The notes under the pieces were generated by a model. It saw nothing but the letters and a program-made list of their open reading frames with translations, was not told where the DNA came from and did not search any database. Below, in pieces: positions 6,013 through 12,808 of a stretch of 12,808 nt of DNA. Source of the DNA: a bacterium SM23_31 (GTDB lineage Bacteria; SM23-31); the NCBI GenBank assembly GCA_001304035.1, contig LJUD01000047.1, positions 1 to 12,808 on the forward strand. Reading direction: 5' to 3'. The position numbers and the translations under genes are program-made. Position 1 is the first letter of the stretch; every line of letters begins with the position of its first letter.

Positions 6013-6654
6013 ATGAATTTTTTACCTGAAAGTATGCGCACATGGTATTTAAATTTAATCACTCCGGTTATTAAATTTTTCATCCGTTTGGAGATTCATC
6101 CCAATCATTTTACTACTTTGGGATTAATCATTCAGCTATTTACAATCTATTTTTTAGCTACAGGGAAATTTATTATTGGAGGAATTTTAATTTTAATTGC
6201 CGGAACGTGCGATATAATTGACGGACAGGTTGCCCGGGAAAGAGGTATCGGAACAAAATTTGGTGCACTGTATGATTCCGCACTTGACCGGTATGCAGAA
6301 TTTGCAATGTTTTTTGGTATCGGATATTTTTTTATAAAACATGAATATTATTTTTCTTCGATTGTTACCTTTATAGCGCTGGGGGGTTCTCTTATGACAA
6401 GTTATATCCGTGCCAGGAGTGAAGCATTGAATTTTGACTGCCGGGTCGGCATTGTGCAGCGGGCTGAAAGAGTTGTTTATATAGGATTCGCATCAATTCT
6501 GTCGGGAATCTCGGCAATCAAGCCGTATCCGCTGATTATTGTCCTAATAATTATTGCAATTATGGCGAATTATACCGCATTCCAGCGAATAATGCACATA
6601 TATAAATTAACAAACAGAGGGAGAGAATTATTAACACAAGACTCCGATGAATAA
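6013..6654 (+). CDS. CDP-alcohol phosphatidyltransferase, probable phosphatidylinositol-phosphate synthase
   Basis: The 213-residue integral membrane enzyme moves a phosphatidyl group from CDP-diacylglycerol (or a related CDP-lipid) to an alcohol. The full family signature D-x2-DG-x2-AR-x8-G-x3-D-x3-D is present: Asp67, Asp70-Gly71, Ala74-Arg75, Gly84, Asp88 and Asp92. These aspartates bind the metal ions. Around six hydrophobic segments surround it, as expected. The start at 6013 has AGGGG 9 nt upstream; an earlier in-frame ATG at 5953 lies inside rsmI and lacks a site. The alcohol is not proven by sequence. The myo-inositol-phosphate synthase gene two positions downstream in the same operon makes inositol-1-phosphate the most likely acceptor, as in the inositol-lipid gene groups of Bacteroides and in actinobacterial PIP synthases. 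Alternatives are glycerol-phosphate or another polyol. The stop overlaps panD by 8 nt. Confidence 0.88.
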   Translation: MNFLPESMRTWYLNLITPVIKFFIRLEIHPNHFTTLGLIIQLFTIYFLATGKFIIGGILILIAGTCDIIDGQVARERGIGTKFGALYDSALDRYAEFAMFFGIGYFFIKHEYYFSSIVTFIALGGSLMTSYIRARSEALNFDCRVGIVQRAERVVYIGFASILSGISAIKPYPLIIVLIIIAIMANYTAFQRIMHIYKLTNRGRELLTQDSDE

Positions 6655-7048
6655 GGGCAATTATTTGATTTTAACAGTATTAAAATCCAAAATTCACAGG
6701 GCAAAAGTGACTGAAACGAGACTTGATTATGAAGGAAGCCTCACAATTGACCGCGATTTAATGGACCTTGTCGGACTTATTCCTTACGAGAAGATTCTCG
6801 TAGCAAACATAACGAACGGCAGCAGGTTCGAAACCTATGTTATCGAAGGTCCGCGCCAGTCCCGAATTTTTCTCCTGAACGGGGCGACCGCACATCTCGG
6901 TTCGGTTGGAGACTTGCTTACTATTTTTGCATTCTGCCGTGTTTCACCTGAAGAAGCAAAGTCTTTGAAGCCTCGAATTGCGGTTCTGGATAATAATAAT
7001 AATAATAATAATGTATACAAAATGATTGGAGGCGAGGATATTGGGTAA
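6647..7048 (+). CDS. panD: Aspartate 1-decarboxylase (pyruvoyl-dependent)
   Basis: The 133-residue protein matches PanD, which decarboxylates L-aspartate to beta-alanine for pantothenate and CoA. Key positions keep the E. coli order with an offset of six: Lys15 (Lys9), the self-cleavage pair Gly30-Ser31 (Gly24-Ser25) in YEGSLTID, where the Ser becomes the pyruvoyl group, Arg60 (Arg54) and Tyr64 (Tyr58) in TNGSRFETY, and the LNGATAH segment (Asn72 region of E. coli). It should therefore be an active proenzyme. The C-terminal tail is unusual: seven consecutive Asn from an AAT microsatellite. The gene overlaps the upstream lipid synthase by 8 nt and the inositol-phosphate synthase by 8 nt, so all three are probably translationally coupled. 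Being between these two, not beside panB/panC, is unexpected. I see no close Shine-Dalgarno; GGGAG lies about 25 nt upstream. Confidence 0.93.
   Translation: MNKGNYLILTVLKSKIHRAKVTETRLDYEGSLTIDRDLMDLVGLIPYEKILVANITNGSRFETYVIEGPRQSRIFLLNGATAHLGSVGDLLTIFAFCRVSPEEAKSLKPRIAVLDNNNNNNNVYKMIGGEDIG
6990..7012 (+). repeat. AAT trinucleotide microsatellite inside panD
   Basis: A 23-nt tract of nearly eight ATA/AAT units encodes seven consecutive Asn codons after Asp115 of PanD. Slippage by whole units changes only the tail length. The tract ends 15 nt before the Shine-Dalgarno sequence of the downstream gene. Confidence 0.9.
7028..7032 (+). promoter_or_regulatory. Ribosome binding site deciding the TTG start at 7041
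   Basis: GGAGG lies 8 nt upstream of TTG 7041. The alternative in-frame TTG at 7026 overlaps this Shine-Dalgarno sequence and has none of its own, so 7041 is preferred. Confidence 0.75.
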
Positions 7049-8354
7049 AGCTCTACATATTGAAGAAAGTAACGGAAAGTTAGGCGTATTAATTCCCGGA
7101 TTGGGCGCTGTCAGCACTACGTTTATCGCAGGTGTAAACGCTGTATTAAAAGGAATAGCCCAACCGATTGGTTCGTTGACGCAAATGGGAACGATCAGGC
7201 TGGGGAAACGCACGGATAAAAATGTGCCTGCCATAAAGGATTTTGTTCCGCTTGCACGCCTTGAAGATATGGTTTTTGGCGGCTGGGATATTTTCACGGA
7301 TAATTGCTACCAGGCGGCAATAAATGCCGGAGTGCTCGATGAACGTCTCCTTAACCAGGTTAAAAATGAACTGGAGAGAATCGAGCCGATGAAGGCGGTT
7401 TTTGATAAAAAGTATGTTAAAAAACTCGACGGTTCGAATGTTAAATCGGGTAAAACCAAATATGATCTGGCAATGCAATTGATCGAAGACTGCCGGAGGT
7501 TTAAAGATGAAAACAAACTTAACCGCTTAATAATGATATGGTGTGCGAGCACCGAAATCTTTCTAAAACCTACCTCAACACATCAGACTTTAAGCAACTT
7601 CGAGCAGGGATTAAAAAACAATTCTCCGGATATTTCCCCGAGTATGATATATGCCTATGCCGCTATTTCATCCGGTATACCGTTCGCAAACGGTGCTCCG
7701 AATCTCACGGTTGACATCCCTGCGCTTACGGAGTTTGCCCGTGACATGGATGTCCCTGTAACCGGCAAGGATTTTAAAACCGGACAGACATTGATGAAAA
7801 CCATCGTTGCCCCGGGTTTAAAAGCACGTTTGCTCGGTTTACGCGGCTGGTTCTCTACAAATATACTCGGGAATAGGGATGGAGAAGTACTTGATGATCC
7901 GGATTCGTTTAAAACTAAAGAAGAAAGCAAACTTTCCGTCCTTGAGTACATCCTGCAGCCCGATAAGTATCCCGAATTATACAATGATATAACACACAAA
8001 GTAAGAATCAATTACTACCCGCCCCGCAGGGATAACAAAGAAGGATGGGATAATATCGATGTTTTCGGCTGGCTCGGCTATGATATGCAAATAAAGATTA
8101 ATTTCTTGTGCCGTGACAGTATTCTTGCCGCACCGATTGTACTTGACCTGGTGCTCTTTCTCGATCTGGCTAAACGGTGTAAAATGCGGGGTATCCAGGA
8201 ATGGCTTTCATTTTATTTTAAAAGTCCGATGTGTGCACCGGACCTCTACCCCGAGCACGATTTATTCATACAATTAATGAAATTGAAAAATACTCTCCGC
8301 TACATCAAAGGCGAAGAACCGATTACGCACCTCGGTATGGAATATTACGATTAG
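7041..8354 (+). CDS. ino1: myo-Inositol-1-phosphate synthase
   Basis: The 437-residue enzyme converts glucose-6-phosphate to inositol-1-phosphate with bound NAD+. The N-terminal dinucleotide fold starts at VLIPGLGAVSTTFIAG. Conserved downstream pieces are VFGGWDIFTDN, the NLTVDIPAL region after FANGAPN, GKDFKTGQTLMKT and the loop GWFSTNILGNRDGEVL. Family Lys and Asp residues of the active site are kept, including those around DFKTGQT and NRDGEVL. The length suits the prokaryotic forms (about 430 residues in Bacteroidetes) rather than the 510-residue eukaryotic enzymes. The start is a rare TTG supported by GGAGG at 7028, and it overlaps panD by 8 nt. The product feeds the lipid synthase encoded two genes upstream. 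A separate inositol-phosphate phosphatase is not seen here, so the lipid may be made directly with inositol-phosphate and dephosphorylated by an enzyme encoded elsewhere. Confidence 0.93.
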   Translation: MGKALHIEESNGKLGVLIPGLGAVSTTFIAGVNAVLKGIAQPIGSLTQMGTIRLGKRTDKNVPAIKDFVPLARLEDMVFGGWDIFTDNCYQAAINAGVLDERLLNQVKNELERIEPMKAVFDKKYVKKLDGSNVKSGKTKYDLAMQLIEDCRRFKDENKLNRLIMIWCASTEIFLKPTSTHQTLSNFEQGLKNNSPDISPSMIYAYAAISSGIPFANGAPNLTVDIPALTEFARDMDVPVTGKDFKTGQTLMKTIVAPGLKARLLGLRGWFSTNILGNRDGEVLDDPDSFKTKEESKLSVLEYILQPDKYPELYNDITHKVRINYYPPRRDNKEGWDNIDVFGWLGYDMQIKINFLCRDSILAAPIVLDLVLFLDLAKRCKMRGIQEWLSFYFKSPMCAPDLYPEHDLFIQLMKLKNTLRYIKGEEPITHLGMEYYD

Positions 8355-8359
8355 GAAAT

Positions 8360-8494
8360 TTAACCGCAGAGTTCGCAGAGACCTTGTAGCATATTTTTGT
8401 ATACTATAATTACTGTTCTGATAATTCTATTAAAACTTTATTTTCTATTATTTCTCTTTGTTTTTTGTGTCTTCTTTGAGTTCTCTGCGGTTAA
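8360..8494. repeat. MITE-like element with 12-bp perfect terminal inverted repeats
   Basis: TTAACCGCAGAG (8360-8371) and its exact complement CTCTGCGGTTAA (8483-8494) bound 135 bp of AT-rich DNA. The arms extend imperfectly inward for another 10 bp (CGCAGAGA at the left, TCTTTGAG at the right). There is no coding frame inside. A third copy of one end lies at 11607-11618. From general knowledge, ACCGCAGAG-type ends are widespread bacterial dispersed repeats. No target-site duplication is clear. A TATAAT at 8405-8410 with TTGTAG 15 bp upstream could give a rightward promoter toward the exporter gene. Confidence 0.65.
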
Positions 8495-8510
8495 TCCCGC
8501 TTAGCGGGAT
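8494..8510. repeat. Dispersed palindrome upstream of the MATE gene
   Basis: ATCCCGCTTAGCGGGAT is a perfect 8-bp-arm palindrome around a single T. It abuts the right end of the 8360-8494 element, sharing A8494, so the two repeats are adjacent. It is the fourth copy in the window. Confidence 0.75.
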
Positions 8511-8570
8511 AGTTCCGGCGTGTCCGGGTTAGGTTTTAGATTTAATACGTATCACAAAAAAATACAGATA

Positions 8571-9935
8571 ATGACAGAAGAATCTAAACAGCCTCAGGGC
8601 GCGCTTAAAGAATTTCTTAAAACCTCTCTTCCGGCAGTTATTGATTTGTCAAGCCAGCCGTTAGTATGGCTCTATGAGGCGGTTCTAATAAGTCAAGTTA
8701 GTATTGCTGCTCTCGGCGGTGTAGGGTTAGCGTTTCAATTTATCATTGTCACATTAACAGCTGTGCTTACCTTTGTAATAGGGAGCTCATTGATAATTAA
8801 CCGGCATCTCGGTCGCGGCGATACATGGGCGGCAAATCATATTCTCGGACAATCGATGATGCTTGGGATTGGGCTTGCATGTATCATAGGTTTTATCTGG
8901 TATGCCGGCGCTCCGTTGTTTTTCAGGATTATTAACGAAAGCGAACCGATTGGAACGGTCTCCGGTATTAAGTCCGGAATTCAATATTTACAAACAATTG
9001 CATATTTTGCGCCGGTCATCATCATTTGTTTTATCGGGCTCGGTATCATTCGAGGTTCCGGTGACACACATTTTGCGTTAATAATCAATCTGGTTATTAT
9101 CGGAATAAATATAGTTCTTGCGCCTTTGCTCATTTTCGGTCGGCTTGGTTTTCCAGAATTAGGAGTGGTTGGTCTTGCGCTTGCAAAGGGGATTGCTTTT
9201 TCTGTAGGGTTACTTTTAACGGCTGTTTTACTCAGGAGCAGGAAATGCCGCCTGTTTCTTTCAATGCGTGAAATGACCACACCGAAATGGGAAAGTGTTA
9301 AACTGCTTTTTAAAACGGGATTTCCAACTACGGTCGAACAACTCACACAGTCATTCGGTCTTTTAGTAATCTCCTTATATGCAGCGCGTCTTAGTGTAGT
9401 TGTTCTTGCCACTCACCAGATTCTGCTTCTCATGCAGGCAGTCATGTCCATGTTTTACCAGGGATTGGGCATGGGTTCTATGACCATTATAGGCAAAAAT
9501 GTAGGAGCTGAGGAGCATCAACGCGCTGAACGCACCGCTAAAGTAGCCGGGAGAGTAACGTTATTAATCGTTCTTATTATTGTTTTATTAATTTCTTTAT
9601 TCTCATCAGCAATACTTCATTTCTTCACAAACGATCAGGATGTTTTAAATCTCGGATTAAAAGTAATAATCATTTTTGCCCTGATTCAAATACCGAAAGG
9701 ACTGAATGCTGTACTTACAGGTAATCTTCGAGGAGCAGGTGAGTTGAAGTGGCTTATGTGGTTGACAATAATAGGTGTGCTCATTTTTGAGGTAAGCGTC
9801 ACCTGGGCAGTTGTTTTTGTATTTCAGTTTGCATTAGCCGGTATATGGTTTGTTCATGGCTGCGACGAAGCTACACGTTCCCTGTTCAATTATGTTCGTT
9901 TCCGCAACGGGAAATGGAAATTTCAAAACGCCTGA
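8571..9935 (+). CDS. MATE-family multidrug or toxic-compound exporter
   Basis: The 454-residue protein has about twelve hydrophobic segments and belongs to the MATE/MatE transporters, which expel organic cations and drugs with Na+ or H+ from the cytosol across the inner membrane. The two-fold layout is visible: a first half with SSQPLVWLYEAVLISQVSIA, INRHLGRGDTWAA and IRGSGDTHFALIINL, and a second half with GFPTTVEQLTQSFGL, LSVVVLATHQILL, MTIIGKNVGAEEHQRAE and LTGNLRGAGELKW. GSGDT and RGAGE mark equivalent positions of the halves. I preferred ATG 8571 because an upstream GTG (8520) would add 17 residues with no support; neither has a strong ribosome binding site. The substrate is unknown. The gene is separated from the inositol operon by two repeats and may be independent of it. 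Confidence 0.92.
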   Translation: MTEESKQPQGALKEFLKTSLPAVIDLSSQPLVWLYEAVLISQVSIAALGGVGLAFQFIIVTLTAVLTFVIGSSLIINRHLGRGDTWAANHILGQSMMLGIGLACIIGFIWYAGAPLFFRIINESEPIGTVSGIKSGIQYLQTIAYFAPVIIICFIGLGIIRGSGDTHFALIINLVIIGINIVLAPLLIFGRLGFPELGVVGLALAKGIAFSVGLLLTAVLLRSRKCRLFLSMREMTTPKWESVKLLFKTGFPTTVEQLTQSFGLLVISLYAARLSVVVLATHQILLLMQAVMSMFYQGLGMGSMTIIGKNVGAEEHQRAERTAKVAGRVTLLIVLIIVLLISLFSSAILHFFTNDQDVLNLGLKVIIIFALIQIPKGLNAVLTGNLRGAGELKWLMWLTIIGVLIFEVSVTWAVVFVFQFALAGIWFVHGCDEATRSLFNYVRFRNGKWKFQNA

Positions 9936-9985
9936 TCCCCTTTTTCCCACGTAATCGCATAAAATTAATTGCACATCTCTTTTCA

Positions 9986-10014
9986 GTTTAATATATTTAT
10001 AGTAATACTATAAT
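9986..10014 (+). promoter_or_regulatory. Candidate promoter overlapped by an inverted repeat
   Basis: A perfect TATAAT box (10009-10014) lies 78 bp before the ATG of the CCA-adding gene; the -35 is poor (TTTAAT, 9987-9992). The inverted repeat TTATAGT-AAT-ACTATAA (9997-10013) overlaps the -10 box, a layout that would suit a repressor or DNA-binding protein, though the AT-rich context makes chance possible. Confidence 0.35.
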
Positions 10015-10091
10015 GTTATGTGCCGAATACTTATTTGAAACAATGTGTTAAATTTATTGGATTAATATGGTTAAATAAATTATAAACTCTT

Positions 10092-11510
10092 ATGGCAAAA
10101 AATATATCAAGTACATCCCAATTATTTCACTACATAGGGATGCTTGCGGAAAAGATGAACACGGAAGTATATGTTGTCGGCGGATATGTGCGGGACAAAT
10201 ATCTCGGGCGTGATGTAAAAGATATAGATTTCACGGTGATAAACGATGGAATCGGGTTTGCCCGGGCGCTCGCCAATGCATTGGGCATGAATAACATAGT
10301 CTGCTTTGAGAAATTTGGCACGTGCATTATTCCGTATAAAGATTATAAACTTGAATTTGTGCAAGCCCGTTCCGAAAAGTACGAACCGGGTTCACGTAAA
10401 CCGATAGTCTCAGTCGGAGATTTGCATACCGACCTCGAAAGACGGGATTTTACTATTAATACACTGGCACGAAAATTGACGCGTGAAGGTCCGGGCAAAA
10501 TGGTTGACCTGTTCAATGGAAGGGAAGATTTAAAAAATAAAATCATCAGAACGCCGCTTGATCCGTTAGTTACCTTTGATGATGATCCATTGAGGATGAT
10601 CAGGGCAGTTCGGTTTGTTGTCTGCCTGAGATTTACTATTGATTCAGATACATTACAGGCTATAAAAGAAAAACGTGATAGGATAAAAATTGTCTCACAG
10701 GAACGTGTTACCGATGAGTTTGTGAAAATTTTGCAAGCCGATATTCCGTCAATCGGTCTCGACCTTTTACGTAAAACAGGTCTGCTTGAGATCATTTTTC
10801 CCGAACTGTATCAATTAATCGGTGTCGACCAGCGGGGAACATATCATCATAAAGATGTCTGGTTTCATACCTTAAAGGTGGTCGATAACGTTGCGGCTGT
10901 ATCACGCAAGTTCGAGCTGCGCCTGGCTGCATTATACCACGACGTTGCAAAGCCCCAGACGAAACGCTTCGAGGAAAAATCAGGATGGACTTTTCATAGC
11001 CACGAAGTTCTCGGTGCAAAGATGATTCCTTCAATAATACGCCGTCTTAAATTGCCTGTAAAATATATACCCTATTTACAAAAATTAATTAACCTTCACC
11101 TGCGTCCTATTAATCTCTCGGGCGAATTGGTTACAGACAGTGCTATCCGCCGTCTCATTGTGGGCGCCGGCGAAGATTTGGAAGACTTGCTAAAGCTCTG
11201 CAGGGCTGATATTACATCCGGAAATCCTGCCAGGGTTAAAATGCATCTTAAAAACTTCGGCTTTGTAGAAAAACGGATTCAAGAAGTCGAGGAAATTGAT
11301 GCATTCCGGGCATTTAAGTCCCCCGTTGACGGTAATGAAATTATGGAAGTCTGCGGTATTAATCCCTCGCCTCTTGTTGGAAAGCTCAAGTCTATGATTG
11401 AAGAGGCAATACTGGACGGAAATATTCCAAATGAGCACGATGCCGCGTTTGAATACCTGTTGCATATAAAAAACAAAATATTACAAAAGGAAATAAATAA
11501 TCAATCTTAA
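10092..11510 (+). CDS. CCA-adding/poly(A)-polymerase-type tRNA nucleotidyltransferase with HD domain
   Basis: The 472-residue protein adds or repairs the 3'-CCA of tRNAs, or may be a related polymerase. It has the class II nucleotidyltransferase signature: GGYVRD (residues 30-35) and the metal-binding DID (44-46), then RRDFTINTLA, and DDPLRMIRAVRF for nucleotide and tRNA binding. A C-terminal HD domain follows, with His283-Asp284 in ALYHDVAKPQTK and His-rich segments HSHEVLGAK and INLHLRPINL, suggesting phosphohydrolase activity. The domain order and motifs resemble the Bacteroidota-type CCA enzyme with HD domain. Whether it does CCA, only CC, or A addition cannot be told here. No Shine-Dalgarno is visible before ATG 10092. 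It may share a transcript with gltX, 124 bp downstream. Confidence 0.9.
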   Translation: MAKNISSTSQLFHYIGMLAEKMNTEVYVVGGYVRDKYLGRDVKDIDFTVINDGIGFARALANALGMNNIVCFEKFGTCIIPYKDYKLEFVQARSEKYEPGSRKPIVSVGDLHTDLERRDFTINTLARKLTREGPGKMVDLFNGREDLKNKIIRTPLDPLVTFDDDPLRMIRAVRFVVCLRFTIDSDTLQAIKEKRDRIKIVSQERVTDEFVKILQADIPSIGLDLLRKTGLLEIIFPELYQLIGVDQRGTYHHKDVWFHTLKVVDNVAAVSRKFELRLAALYHDVAKPQTKRFEEKSGWTFHSHEVLGAKMIPSIIRRLKLPVKYIPYLQKLINLHLRPINLSGELVTDSAIRRLIVGAGEDLEDLLKLCRADITSGNPARVKMHLKNFGFVEKRIQEVEEIDAFRAFKSPVDGNEIMEVCGINPSPLVGKLKSMIEEAILDGNIPNEHDAAFEYLLHIKNKILQKEINNQS

Positions 11511-11518
11511 GTGATTAT

Positions 11519-11567
11519 AGCTATTAGCTATTAGCTATCAGCAGTCAGCTATCAGCTTACAGCTTAC
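11519..11567 (+). repeat. Heptanucleotide tandem repeat
   Basis: Seven 7-bp units run from 11519: AGCTATT twice, AGCTATC, AGCAGTC, AGCTATC and AGCTTAC twice. The array begins 8 nt after the stop of the CCA-adding gene. AGCTATCAGC-type arrays are known dispersed features of some bacterial genomes; no role is evident here. Confidence 0.8.
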
Positions 11568-11606
11568 AAATTTAAACCATTTAATATTTTCTCTGTGTGT
11601 TTGCCT

Positions 11607-11618
11607 CTCTGCGGTTAA
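11607..11618. repeat. Solo copy of the CTCTGCGGTTAA repeat end
   Basis: CTCTGCGGTTAA is identical to the right end of the 8360-8494 element and is preceded by a similar CTCTGTGTGTTTGC tract. Only this end is present, so it is a partial copy or remnant, 17 nt before the gltX start. Confidence 0.6.
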
Positions 11619-11634
11619 TTATAAAGGAATATCC

Positions 11635-12808
11635 ATGCCTTCTGAAACATGCCGTGTCCGTTTTGCTCCGAGCCCTACGGGATATCTTCATGTTGGGGGA
11701 GCAAGAACTGCATTATTTAACTGGATTTATGCACGGCACTGCGGGGGCGCATTCCTGCTGCGCATTGAGGATACAGACAAAAAACGCTCAACGCAAGAGT
11801 ATTTCGATTCTATTACCGGCGCTCTTCACTGGCTTGGTCTCGACCGGGATGATAATCTGTATATTCAGTCGCATAATATAGAAAAACACCGTGAAGCCGC
11901 TGCAAAACAGCTTGAGAACGGTTCTGCGTATAAGTGCTATTGTACTCCTGAATCCCTTGAGAAAAAACGAAAAGAAGCGCAGCAAAAAAAAACACCGTAC
12001 TTTTACGACGGAACATGCAGGTCTTTATCTATTGAAGAACAACGTGAATGTGAAAAAGAAAACAGACCGTACGCCGTCCGCTTCCGTGTACCGGAAGGTG
12101 AAACTGTTTTTGATGATGTGGTACACGGACGCACTGTCTTTCAAAATTCAGAGATTGATGACTTTATTATTCTTCGCCGGAACAATATACCTACGTATCA
12201 ACTCGCCGTTGTGGTTGATGACCACACGATGAGTATAACCCATGTTATTCGCGGTGATGACCACCTTTCGAATACTCCGAAACAGATACTCATTTATAAA
12301 GCGCTGGGCTGGAAAGTTCCTGTTTTTGCGCATATGCCGATGATCCTGGGACCCGATAAGGCACGACTCAGTAAACGCCATGGGACAGTTGCGGTAGAGG
12401 CTTACCGTGAACGTGGATATCTTCCGGAAGCTATTCGGAATTATATTATACTGCTCGGCTGGTCGCCGGGTAATGACCGGGAAATTATTACAATTGACGA
12501 GGTCATCAATACATTTCGTCTTGAAGATACGGCGAAAAAATCGGCGGTTTTCGATGAACGTAAACTTCTCTGGATGAATGGGCAATACATTTCAGCGCTC
12601 TCTGAAAAGGAACTTGCGAACAGGTTGAAACCGTACATCGGTCAGGATGACGACCTTGCAAAATTGGTGCATGAAAGGGGAGATAGTTATTTATTAAATG
12701 TTTTAACGTTATTGAAGCCCCGCCTGAAACTCCTGACTGATTTTATTAGATTTGGTGGATATTTTTACAGGGACCCCGCAGTTTATGAACCCGCAGCGGT
12801 GAAAAAAT
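11635..12808 (+). CDS. gltX: Glutamyl-tRNA synthetase, 3' partial
   Basis: The frame is open from ATG 11635 to the window edge (391 codons). The class I aminoacyl-tRNA synthetase signatures are present: the HIGH-type motif in PSPTGYLHVGGARTALFN (His19-Val-Gly-Gly22) and the KMSKS-type loop ARLSKRHG (243-250). A zinc site is visible as Cys101-x-Cys103 plus Tyr124 and Cys128 (YDGTC), the same spacing as C98/C100/Y121/C125 of the E. coli enzyme. Further family pieces are RFRVPEG, IRGDDHLSNTPKQILIYKALGW and the anticodon-domain lead-in. It charges tRNA-Glu with glutamate; whether it also charges tRNA-Gln is not decidable. AAAGGA ends 6 nt before the start. About the last quarter of the protein lies outside the window. 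Confidence 0.95.
   Translation, partial: MPSETCRVRFAPSPTGYLHVGGARTALFNWIYARHCGGAFLLRIEDTDKKRSTQEYFDSITGALHWLGLDRDDNLYIQSHNIEKHREAAAKQLENGSAYKCYCTPESLEKKRKEAQQKKTPYFYDGTCRSLSIEEQRECEKENRPYAVRFRVPEGETVFDDVVHGRTVFQNSEIDDFIILRRNNIPTYQLAVVVDDHTMSITHVIRGDDHLSNTPKQILIYKALGWKVPVFAHMPMILGPDKARLSKRHGTVAVEAYRERGYLPEAIRNYIILLGWSPGNDREIITIDEVINTFRLEDTAKKSAVFDERKLLWMNGQYISALSEKELANRLKPYIGQDDDLAKLVHERGDSYLLNVLTLLKPRLKLLTDFIRFGGYFYRDPAVYEPAAVKK

Noticed and set aside
8355..8570. tRNA or small RNA gene in the gap before the MATE gene.
   Set aside because: No cloverleaf or other recognisable fold; the gap is explained by two repeats and an AT-rich interior.
11597..11881. Plus-strand open frame overlapping the start of gltX.
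   Set aside because: It is in another frame from the clear glutamyl-tRNA synthetase sequence and has no family features.

Overview
This is bacterial chromosomal DNA carrying ten protein genes, two of them cut by the window edges. The protein families suggest a Gram-negative bacterium of, or near, the FCB superphylum (Bacteroidota, Ignavibacteria, KSB1, Cloacimonadota and similar candidate phyla). The pointers are the CCA-adding enzyme and the inositol-phosphate synthase, which read like the Bacteroidota-type versions, a TPR lipoprotein, and a six-bladed beta-propeller-like protein. Several genes have good Shine-Dalgarno sequences and one has a classical TTGACT-17-TAAAAT promoter, so this is probably not a typical Bacteroidetes. 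The placement is an inference from remembered family resemblance and no species is claimed.

Layout. Positions 1-653 hold the end of a very AT-rich beta-propeller-like gene whose last codons are shifted by a 16-bp tandem duplication. Positions 654-1154 are non-coding and packed with small repeats: a strong hairpin, a 28-bp degenerate tandem array and a roughly 106-bp inverted-repeat element. A TPR lipoprotein gene (minus strand, 1155-2117) diverges from an aldehyde dehydrogenase gene (2447-3931), with a promoter between them. After a repeat-bearing gap come ammonia-dependent NAD synthetase nadE (4236-5105) and rsmI (5211-5966). Then follows a tightly coupled trio: CDP-alcohol phosphatidyltransferase (6013-6654), aspartate decarboxylase panD (6647-7048) and myo-inositol-1-phosphate synthase (7041-8354). 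A 135-bp inverted-repeat element separates these from a MATE exporter (8571-9935), a CCA-adding/HD nucleotidyltransferase (10092-11510) and glutamyl-tRNA synthetase gltX (11635 to the edge).

How the genes work together. The clearest unit is the trio. Inositol-1-phosphate made from glucose-6-phosphate by the synthase is the natural polar substrate for a CDP-alcohol phosphatidyltransferase, so the pair probably makes phosphatidylinositol-phosphate lipids. PanD makes beta-alanine for pantothenate and CoA, and sits between them with an 8-nt overlap on each side, which is an unexpected coupling. nadE supplies the NAD that the inositol synthase and the aldehyde dehydrogenase need, but this is a metabolic remark, not evidence of co-regulation. 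rsmI, the CCA enzyme and gltX are translation genes.

The intergenic regions share a 15-17-bp palindrome (ATCCCGCTWAGCGGGAT) at four sites, and a second terminal motif (TTAACCGCAGAG) at three. Both look like families of dispersed genomic repeats. I saw no rRNA, tRNA, CRISPR array, transposase or defence system.
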